Shown: in pieces, positions 58,501 through 64,000 of the stretch
How the letters are laid out: each line of letters starts with the position of its first letter
Numbering within the stretch: position 1 is the stretch's first letter
Source: Rhyzopertha dominica
Lineage: Eukaryota > Arthropoda > Insecta > Coleoptera > Bostrichidae
DNA length: 64,000 nt
Assembly: GCA_025024175.1 (NCBI GenBank)
Contig: QCXZ01000001.1
Coordinates: 12,152,001 to 12,216,000, forward strand
Reading direction: 5' to 3'
Program-made: the position numbers and the translations under genes
The notes under the pieces: generated by a model
What the model saw: only the letters and a program-made list of their open reading frames with translations
Told to the model about the DNA's origin: nothing
Databases searched by the model: none

Positions 58501-61481
58501 GTACTATCTGCAGTTGGTTGAGGTGTAGACAGCACAGCATAGGCATGCATTTTAATAGATGAGAAACACAAATAATGGATCTAGAACAAACACAGTTTTA
58601 CAAATATCTAGGAATAAAGGAAGATGCAGAAATAGACCACAATAAATGAAAAAAGTAGCAAATGAATATTATAACAGAGAAAGAAAAATAACCAACTTAA
58701 TGGGAAAAAACAAGTTTACAAGTATAACGGTCTCCGCACAGCCAATAATGGCAAACAGTTTTGGCATCTTAGATTGGAAAGAAAAAGTGGGAAAAAATAG
58801 GCATTATAAATACGCAAACTCCTAACCTTGCGCAACCCCCACCATCCCAAATACAGGCAGACTGTAGGTATTTAGGGAAAACGAGGGAAACAGCAGAGAA
58901 AAAATAGACAAAGAAATGGAGGCAAAATGGAGAGAAGCACCGTTGCATGGACAGTTTAAAACGGAAACAAAAATTCAGTGGTAGACAAAGAAAAAACTTT
59001 CAGGTAGTTACGCAAAGGTAAACTGAAAGGAGAAACAGAGCCACTGCTAGTAGCGGCGCAAGATGATGCACCAGTTCCACCAGTTATATAAAACATAATA
59101 TGTTTAAAAAGAAAATAGATTCCAAATGTAGACTTTCCAATGAATATGATGAAATTGTAAAGCATATAGCGACAGGATGCCCAGTGCTTGCTAAAAATTA
59201 GTTATAAAGAGACACAATAAAGACAGAGGAAGTGGGGGCTAAAAACATCCATTATTCCTATCATAATAGGTGCCACCGGAACCATCAATAGAAGTCTTAT
59301 GAAGTGGTTAAAAAAGTTCCAGGGAATATACACGTAATAGAATCGATACAAAAAAAGAACCTTACTGGAAACAGCACACTTAATAAGAAAAACACCAGGA
59401 TAGTAATACACCATTTGTTCCGAGAAGCATGGAGTTGTCTTGACAAATGGTAAGACCCTGCCAGCAAAATGGCAGTTTTCAAGTAAATAATAATAATAAT
59501 AGTAATAATAATAATAATAATTTGATTTGAAGCGGACAGGGATCAGGAAGGGTTGCAGCAATGCAGGAGGATGACCTCGGATACCTGCAAGCACGAGGTA
59601 TTGATAATAGGACAGCTAAGAAAACAACAACACGAACGTTCTTCAATAGACTGCACACAATACTGAAGTCAAAATTATCGGCGAGAAACAAGGCCAAGGC
59701 AACCAACACATATGCTACATCAGCGCTTACATACAGCTTTGGAGTGATAGGCTGGACAAATACGAAGCTGCATCACCTAAAGCAACCTAAATATTGCCAC
59801 TAGAAAGGAATTCCGAAAGCAGAGACACCATGCACAAATCGCGAATTTAAGAAAATATTCCTACAAGAAGGCCGAACCAAGTCGGCTACAGAGAAGCGAT
59901 CATCTTGGAAGACAATAAGGCGACACATTTGTAGCCAGACAACAAAAACTTTAACCCACAGTAGTTGGATATTCCCAGAACGGAGGTTGATTAGCTGGAA
60001 AAGTAAGGCACTACATGGAAGATATCGACAGCGATTGGATGAACACTGAAGCCTCTACGATGGTTTATTAGCGCTCTAGTAATTCCTTTAGTGAAACAGA
60101 AAGTTTTATAGCTGTCATACATCATCAGGTTATGCCAACTAAGCTGTACAGAAAAAGAATACTGAGTGAGAAACTTGCTAATATAAGGTTCCATATCTGT
60201 GGGGAAAAGAAGAATCGCTGGATCATGTGATTGCTGGATGCTCGGTGCTAGCACCAAAGACGTATTTAGAGAGACACAGCAAAGCGGGCAAGATAGTCCA
60301 TCAGAGCTTCCGAAAGAAATATTTAAAATACAAAAAAAAAAAAAAAAGTTCCGTATTATGAATACGAACTGCCACCTGTTTGCGAAGGCGAGTTCTACAG
60401 GCTGTACTGGAATAGGATCGCCTTTTACCGAACAATATTCCAGACTTAATACTTACCTCCAAAGCTGACAGAAAGACTATAACAGTGGATTTTTAGGTGG
60501 CACTACCCAGCAATACCACCAAGGCATATGGAACAAAAGTCAACAAATACCTACCCCTTGCCGACGAAACGGTTATCATTCTCCTAATTGTTATAGGAGC
60601 CACAGGGGAAATATCTAAAAATCTGGTACAAAACCTTAACAGCCTGGAATTAACAGAGAAACTCTATATACAAATTCAAAAGTCTATGATATTGGATACC
60701 TGCAGTCTGATTTGAAGGGTACACACTAAAGGTGTTTATAACACCATCAAATTAAGGCATCATCTTGTCGCAGTAATCGGCCGATGAAGTTAGCCTAAAA
60801 CCGTGTAAATAAATACCTGAGAAAATTTATCGAATAATAATATACAGAGAGGTTGTACCGTAAACAAATATAAAACTTATAGTATGAAACGAAAGTTCAG
60901 GTTGCGTATAAGTACCTCTTCCCACTTCCATTAAATTAATGCTTAAAAAAGTGTCATTTTTCTTATATTTAGAATGTAATGGCACAAGCAGCAAGTCTTT
61001 TTTATAATATTGCATTAACCAACTTGATAATAATGCTAATTATGTGCTTCTAATTTCATACATTTTTTAGCCTAAGGAGGTCAGAGGCGTGCAGCTTGAA
61101 TACCATGTTCATTTTTGGCTTGGATCTTCTACCCCAGCTGATAAATCAGGTGTTGCAGCCTATAAATCGGTGGAACTCGATAATTTTATCGGGGGAATAT
61201 CAGTGCAGCACAGAGAAGCCCAAGGAAATGAAAGTAGTCGTTTCAGAAGCTACTTTAAAGGCGGATTCAAGATTCTAAGCGGGGCACTACAGCATCAATT
61301 GGGAATTGTGTCTAAATTATATCAGGTCAACGGAAAGAGGAGTGCTATCATTACAGAATATCCATCCGTTGACTGGAAATTCTTCAACAGCAGGAACGTA
61401 TTTTTGATCCGTACCCCTAGAGTGATCTTTGTTTGGGTGGGGCGAGCGGCCAACTCCACCGAGAAGTTGCACAGCGCGAAG
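46544..61481 (+). CDS. Villin/gelsolin-like actin-binding protein (quail-type), 5' part
   Basis: Partial gene running off the right side of the window. Exons 46544-46561 (candidate), 56238-56336, 56392-56505 and 61071-61481 join in phase 0. Gelsolin repeat 1 reads VDPVFRKIQKYATAFHIWRV, then QYGTFYDTDAYLIYSAGHYG, then LEYHVHFWLGSSTPADKSGV and AAYKSVELDN, with FRSYFKGGFKIL closing the repeat. Repeat 2 begins KLYQVNGKRSAI and includes NVFLIRTPRVIFVWVGRAAN. Such proteins bind, bundle or sever actin filaments, often under Ca2+ control. Flightless-I is unlikely because no leucine-rich repeats precede. Best guess is a quail/villin orthologue (fly quail bundles actin in nurse cells), but gelsolin itself cannot be excluded without the C-terminal half and headpiece. 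Confidence 0.8.
47500..48130 (-). pseudogene. Degraded Tc1/mariner-type transposase relic
   Basis: Minus-strand frames give GPIELPARLPDLTPPDFFL near 47970-47920, the third catalytic block (x-P-x-R-x-P-D-L-T-P-x-D-F-F) of this transposase superfamily, followed in other frames by C-terminal text such as VFETQAAF and YHFDNLIG. Many frameshifts. A terminus resembling CTGGGTGTTCAGTGAAAACG lies near 47499. Confidence 0.75.
48926..49446. repeat. Palindromic GGAATTCC/GAGATTAAAGTC array 1
   Basis: A run of imperfect units of about 18-25 bp built on GGAATTCCGAGATTAAAGTC, drifting in both spacing and sequence. The unit contains the self-complementary GGAATTCC. The complementary form appears in the last part, so orientation switches within the array. 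Non-coding. Confidence 0.85.
49447..50180 (+). repeat. Foldback arm unit (copy A), split by a later insertion
   Basis: Reads TTCACTTTAAAAGAAAAAAC, CAGACTTCAGAGTTTACAGG and onward to ATGTAATTTATGTATATGCT. The same order recurs at 50580-50780 and, inverted, at 53470-53690. It is interrupted at 49595-50012 by the hairpin-rich element. Confidence 0.8.
49595..50012 (-). mobile_element. Hairpin-rich non-autonomous element with 16-bp target duplication
   Basis: Longest copy (418 bp), minus strand. It is flanked by perfect direct repeats CTCATAACAATACATT at 49579-49594 and 50013-50028. On the minus strand it starts TAAGAATTTAGATGGCAATG and ends CATGCATTTT. Two large hairpins are visible: one with about 100-nt arms (CTACAGGTCACTTCCTTTAG and complement, then GTACCTGTTAAGGCAGCT) and a 3' one (TGCCGTGCTGTCTGCAC / GTGCAGACAGCACAGCA). 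No ORF. The long perfect duplication and 5' truncation of other copies suggest target-primed reverse transcription by a LINE. Confidence 0.8.
50181..50421. repeat. Palindromic GGAATTCC-type array 2 with ATT/TTA run
   Basis: Short array of units such as ATTCCGAGATTAAATAAATT and CTTTAATCTCAAGAGTTCCG, merging into an AT-only run (ATTTAATTTTTATTAATTTA, TTATTATTATTATT). It separates arm copy A from arm copy B. Confidence 0.75.
50890..51280. repeat. Palindromic GGAATTCC-type array 3 (core of foldback)
   Basis: Units like CTTTAATCTCGGAATTCTAG on the left and GGAATTCCGACTTTAATCTT on the right, with the opposite orientation (GAGATTAAAGTCGGAA) in the middle. About 20-bp period, imperfect. Confidence 0.85.
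51385..53465 (-). mobile_element. DD41D Tc1/mariner-type DNA transposon with ~200-bp inverted ends
   Basis: Ends TACAGGGTGATTTTTTGAAA and (complement) TGCAGGGTGATTTTTTGAAA, flanked by TA at 51383-51384 and 53466-53467. The inverted arms run on for roughly 200 bp, through CAGGTAAACTTTTGTTTGCA and ACTTTTGAGATAAGTTTTTA on both sides. The element encodes the transposase below. It was inserted into the right arm of the foldback element, so it is younger than that element. Confidence 0.9.
51769..52838 (-). pseudogene. DD41D transposase with two frameshifts
   Basis: The main frame (52637-51933) reads TGLSYSSVRKVTKLHKFHPY (HTH), catalytic D1 in ICFSDECTFFLNGSVNKHNV, D2 in LFYQHDGAPPHYAINV, and D3 in CPPRSPDLTALDFF. 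By my count 41 residues lie between D2 and the Asp of TALD, i.e. a DD41D signature like insect rosa-type elements. N-terminal sequence (VFNERHPDKNVDARYILDLV) is in another frame above 52637, and the C-terminus (LLWGHLKSVVYKTQPTSLDD to YYCMERGGAHFE) is in another frame below 51990. All three catalytic Asp are kept, but two frame breaks make it inactive as assembled. Confidence 0.88.
53851..54880. other. Intronic/intergenic DNA, nothing recognised
   Basis: About 1 kb of mostly AT-rich sequence with a GC-richer stretch at 54000-54430. No ORF with a domain, RNA gene or repeat pair recognised. Confidence 0.4.
54880..55340 (-). pseudogene. Tc1/mariner-type transposase relic, third subfamily
   Basis: Minus-strand frame 55334-54993 reads ALEQDPNFDRMILWSATFSN, then FRRFSVNDWCGTLGDLLIGS and FFINGCLNREKYTLINKHLQ, matching the region around D1 and the G-I-L-G-x-x-L-I-G-P motif of these transposases. 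The D1 block is decayed (WSATFSND instead of a WSDE-type motif). Remains of the third block (WIGTSDPIECPAP) follow at about 54940-54880. Confidence 0.75.
55341..56237. other. Sequence upstream of villin-like exon 2
   Basis: No further element or exon recognised. The open frames here have no domain. The pyrimidine-poor tract just before 56238 still provides a usable ATTACAG acceptor. Confidence 0.4.
56238..56336 (+). CDS. Villin-like gene, exon 2
   Basis: Acceptor ATTACAG, donor GTAAGG at 56337. 33 codons: DDSYTNGTSNGTVDPVFRKI then QKYATAFHIWRVE, the start of gelsolin repeat 1 (x-F-x-I-W-R-V-E). Confidence 0.85.
56392..56505 (+). CDS. Villin-like gene, exon 3
   Basis: Acceptor TTTTACAG after a 55-bp intron, donor GTAAGT at 56506, phase 0. 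38 codons: NMNIVALPRDQYGTFYDTDA then YLIYSAGHYGQPAGIDTI, the Y-G-x-F-Y-x-x-D-x-Y-L-I core strand of the gelsolin fold. Confidence 0.87.
56580..57402 (-). pseudogene. Pogo/Tigger-type (CENP-B-like) transposase relic
   Basis: Minus-strand frames give the CENP-B/Tigger N-terminal helix-turn-helix (STTLKRKTMKASEYDKIDKA then LYSWFAENR), the following WKARHGIRELRVQ block, and KSKDHIMIFTYSNQSESHKH from the catalytic domain. The 5' end of the element is near 57402, where the complement reads CAGTACTTGCTTTCGATTAT, a CAGT-type pogo terminus next to TA. Many frame breaks. It lies in villin-like intron 3. Confidence 0.75.
57576..57652. repeat. (AAT)n microsatellite
   Basis: Imperfect AAT/TAATGA units, directly before the first LINE copy. 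Confidence 0.9.
57653..59485 (+). mobile_element. R2/R4-like non-LTR retrotransposon copy 1, degraded
   Basis: Plus-strand frames in order: FPIEQKGCRKDYYGCKDHLI, YQKAFDIAPHSPLLKTLEIY, NWKTELTINAEGQPLRIGEI, IKCGIPIPRRFPVAFSPLK (the decayed I-x-x-G-I-x-Q-G-D-S-L-S-P-L block), YIDDLKIYAKK (catalytic, YIDD kept), FYKYLGIKEDAEIDHNK and SIIPIIIGATGTI near the C-terminus. These are the RT motifs of R2/R4-type LINEs. Interrupted by a hairpin-rich element at 58361-58555 and by many stops. The (AAT)n at 59486-59520 is probably its 3' tail. Confidence 0.8.
58361..58555 (+). mobile_element. Hairpin-rich non-autonomous element, internally deleted copy
   Basis: Starts AAGAATTTAGGATGGCAATG and ends GGCATGCATTTTA like the 418-bp copy, but lacks the middle (joined after GATGACAAAGC). 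Flanked by near-repeats CTAGATGAAGAAAG (58346) and ATAGATGAGAAACA (58555). It sits inside the LINE ORF. Confidence 0.75.
59486..59520. repeat. (AAT)n tract, probable LINE 3' tail
   Basis: AATAATAATAATAGTAAT-type run directly after the last recognisable LINE codons and directly before the next LINE copy. Confidence 0.85.
59521..60740 (+). mobile_element. R2/R4-like LINE copy 2, C-terminal half
   Basis: 5'-truncated. Readable pieces are ILKSKLSARNKAKATNTYAT then SALTYSFGVIGWTNTKLHHL, ALPSNTTKAYGTKVNKYLPL and LIVIGATGEISKNLVQNLNS ending IQIQKSMILDTCSLI. The corresponding VIGATG block in copy 1 shows the two belong to one family. A polyA-like A run near 60332-60349 is internal. Many frame breaks. 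Confidence 0.78.
61071..61481 (+). CDS. Villin-like gene, exon 4
   Basis: Acceptor ATTTTTTAG before 61071, donor GTGAGT at 61482, phase 0, 137 codons with no stop. Starts PKEVRGVQLEYHVHFWLGSS, continues DKSGVAAYKSVELDNFIGGI and NESSRFRSYFKGGFKIL (end of repeat 1), then repeat 2 from KLYQVNGKRSAI to FVWVGRAANSTEKLHSAK. Confidence 0.9.
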
Positions 61482-62624
61482 GTGAGTTATTTTGATTAAA
61501 TTGTGAATGAAAAGATTTACAGCAGTTCTTCTGAGACTTTTGGTCCGCAAGAAGCCTAAATTTCCGGAGGAAAAATGGCTGAATCACCAACATAATTATC
61601 AATTAAATAATCAGATAATTTATATAGCTTGTCACACGGCTTTAATTATGCCAAACCGAAAACGTAATTTAACAATTTTCCTATTTCACAAGCCGCTGTT
61701 CTATACTGCGTCGCTAAACCTAATTCTTGAATTTTTCTAAACCAACTCTGAAATAAATGGAATCTGCAGCCAATTAAAGATCTATCTTGTCAGTTAGAGA
61801 CTATGGCCTTGTGTATAATTTTCTCGAAGTCAACAATAACAATTGAGTGCTCTGCATTTTATCTGAATTAACTTAAAGGCATCTTCGTATATGTGGTGGA
61901 CATCCTATTCCATAGAATACAAAAAACTAAACGGCCGTTTTGAACAACATGTATCGTAAACATTTGTAAAAAGTATTTTAGGCAATGACAAAATGTTACA
62001 TCTACATAAATTTCTTTTGACTCAAACAATGTCTGGAGATTTGTAGCACAAGAAAATATAACTATACATTTGAACTCGTCTGCTATCAGGAAATTTTTCT
62101 CTGACAGTTGTCACTTGAAGGGATTTTAGTGAAGTAATAGTTTCTTCGGTACTTTTTGGGAGATTTTGCGGCTGAACCTTTTTCCTTGCTTCATACCTTG
62201 CTTCTTATACCTGTCATATCTTCACATGTCATAGTCTAAGACCGCACAAATTATTTTGGTTGGTTTTTCTGAAATATTATCGACAGCTTTTCTTTTAGCA
62301 CCTTGGCTCACTGTAACATTATTAACAATATGGTTAGTATACGCAACTATTAGTTATTAAAAAACCGAATACGGACCTATTTGTCTATTTAACGCCGCTT
62401 GATCCAGCTCGTCAGAAATGTTTCAAATCCTGCCGTGAAATTATATTTTCTTTCCTCATTGCCCATACCTGGGCATTGCAGTTTTTCACAGTTCCAAAAC
62501 TAAATTACTATATAGTTGAAACAAGAACATTCCCGAAAATGACGAGTATTAATTCTGTGCAACCCGTCTAGAGAGCCGCAAACGAGATATATATTCTGAA
62601 ACAATGTTTAATTATGGCACGAAA

Positions 62625-62825
62625 TTTACTTAGGTAAGTGGGTAGGGCGGAACCGTGGCTGCCTATGGCCGAAGAGCTGCGGGTTCGAGTCCCTCCTAGG
62701 GCGTGGGTGTTGTGAATGTGTAATAATATGTATTAATGTAATGCATACAATTTAATACCGTAATAAAGACGCACGTAATGAGCTGGCTAATTGCCCTAAG
62801 TTGGTAATAATAGAAAAAACCTTAT
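62625..62825 (+). repeat. tRNA-type SINE
   Basis: Has a canonical RNA polymerase III B box GGTTCGAGTCC at 62682-62692 and an A-box-like TAGGTAAGTGG about 50 bp upstream. Then comes a non-tRNA body (GGGTGTTGTGAATGTGTAAT) and a 3' part ATGAGCTGGCTAATTGCCCT that recurs at 10880-11045. It cannot fold as a normal tRNA (A-B distance too long, no acceptor stem seen), so this is a SINE and not a tRNA gene. Confidence 0.7.
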
Positions 62826-62965
62826 TTTATTACTATTTCGTTGGTACAAATACAGAGGCGTTTTGTGTGAGTAATATTACATCGACAAGTATTTCGCAAA
62901 TGCTTTATTCGTTATAAGTACATATGCATAAGTAAACTATGAAGGCGTATGGTGCAGCATATTTA

Positions 62966-63085
62966 AGGTGACCAACCGTCCGGATTTAGCCCGGACAGGT
63001 TTGTATTTTTGTTTATGAGTCCGTACTTAATGTGGTATCCGGATTTGTCCGCATTTTCAAAATTTTGTTTGGATTTGTCCGGTTT
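62966..63085. repeat. TCCGGATTTGTCCG-rich repeat, unclassified
   Basis: GGTGACCAACCGTCCGGATT is followed by several copies of the self-similar CCGGATTTGTCCG/GTCCGGTTTTTT motif. It looks like the terminal or subterminal part of a DNA transposon, possibly hAT-like, but no transposase or opposite end was seen. Confidence 0.35.
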
Positions 63086-64000
63086 TTTATAGTTTCAGCT
63101 AAAAATGTGCACATGGTATTTTACTTCATTATTGTTTCCAGTTATCTTTTCATGCAGTAGGCGTAGCTAACTTCATAGTTTCAAGTTCATGTGTCACATT
63201 AATGTCGACCACACACATCTCATCCATTATGTAGACGGCTAATTGTTATGGCATGCGCGAGAAAACATTGTAACGACTTGTAAGTCGCCATATTGCTCGT
63301 TCCTAGGGCAGCGAGTATGCGCGGTAACTCGCTGGTGTGACAAAGTGAATAGCGCTTAGCCAAATGTGCGACAGGTCCTGTTGTTTGTTGCATCATTGCC
63401 ATGACGTTTCCATATTTTAATCTTTACTGCGCATGCGTGTGGCCCTACCTGTTCGAGAATCATTTATCATAAAATCTTATTACATTAAACTTATAGGTCT
63501 AAGTATTTAGTTCTGTGGTGTCAGCACGCAATTGCATAGCCGGCAAACCTAATGCCTAGCCATCCTCTTTATTATCCGATATTACAAATATCACCATGAA
63601 GGCTTCCGGCTTTTCTGCTTTGGGAAGTTGATCACCTTAAGTATATTGACTCTGGTATTAGCATCTTTTCTTGTGACTTGTCGGATAACTGCATTATTTG
63701 TCTGGTCAACTTTAAGGACATGAATATTTTAGTTTTGAGATTTTATTAGGTAAGTGCGCGTCAGAAAAGAAGTCGCACCTTAGGAATGTAACATTTATTT
63801 GAACAGAGGGAACCACATGGGTGTGCTGAGCTAATCAGTTTATTCCCCGCGCTAGCCTGAAATTATGACCATGAATAATGGCGGGCACACCAATGATTTA
63901 TAACTTGTCATCCCCACCACGGCGGCCTTCTTTTCTGGCGCGCACATTACAGTTCCCACAGAAAAAAATGCGTGATGCGAAGTCCATTTCATCTCATTTG

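Larger units (their letters stand above)
61482..64000. other. Probable villin-like intron 4 with repeats
   Basis: No further gelsolin-type exon was found before the window ends. It contains one SINE (62625-62825) and a repeat with recurring TCCGGATTTGTCCG motifs (62966-63085). The rest is unremarkable. Confidence 0.5.

Noticed and set aside
62635..62705. Functional tRNA gene
   Set aside because: Only a B box is convincing; the A-box distance is too long and no acceptor stem or anticodon arm can be formed.

Overview
The window is animal nuclear DNA from an insect. It is AT-rich, its genes are split by GT-AG introns, and much of the rest is transposon debris. The split-gene structure, the two gene families found and the repeat types (Penelope-like element, non-LTR retrotransposons, DD41D Tc1/mariner-like elements, tyrosine-recombinase element, tRNA-type SINE) all point to an insect. 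A beetle is possible, but I cannot prove the order. Scattered N bases show draft-quality assembly.

Two protein-coding genes lie head-to-tail on the + strand. The first, 7488-40400, reads completely as 16 coding exons summing to 4650 nt (1549 residues plus stop). It encodes a secreted protein with a signal peptide, 14 EGF-like modules, one Thr/Ser-rich block after EGF7 and 4 laminin-G modules. This is the architecture of Eyes shut/Spacemaker (eys), the extracellular matrix protein that opens the inter-rhabdomeral space in insect eyes and protects mechanosensory cells. The second is the 5' part of a villin/gelsolin-type actin-binding protein (quail-like). Firm exons lie at 56238-56336, 56392-56505 and 61071-61481, and a candidate ATG exon lies at 46544-46561. 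Its 3' exons lie beyond the window.

Layout: 1-7480 is upstream sequence with a mariner-type transposase relic, an (ATT)n microsatellite and an antisense LINE RT relic. From 7488 to 40400 is eys, whose long introns hold a foldback/tyrosine-recombinase element (intron 1), an antisense Penelope-like element (intron 3), two copies of a 1.1 kb foldback transposon (introns 5 and 15), CAGGGTTTC-ended DNA transposons (introns 1, 9 and 15), a second Penelope-type fragment (intron 9) and a nested inverted-repeat element (intron 15). From 40401 to about 46330 is intergenic. From 46562 to 56237 is probable villin intron 1. It holds a mariner relic, then a striking 48.9-53.85 kb block of palindromic GGAATTCC-type repeats alternating with long inverted arms, into which a DD41D transposon and a hairpin-rich short retroelement have inserted. 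From 56506 to 61070 is villin intron 3, filled by a Tigger/pogo relic and two LINE copies with (AAT)n spacers. From 61482 to 64000 there is a tRNA-type SINE and unclassified repeats.

The two genes have no evident functional link. Most of the novelty is in the mobile elements: a hairpin-rich non-autonomous element with a perfect 16-bp target duplication, foldback elements built from short palindromic repeats, and an inverted-repeat element carrying a tyrosine recombinase. All identifications come from reading the sequence; no database search was run.
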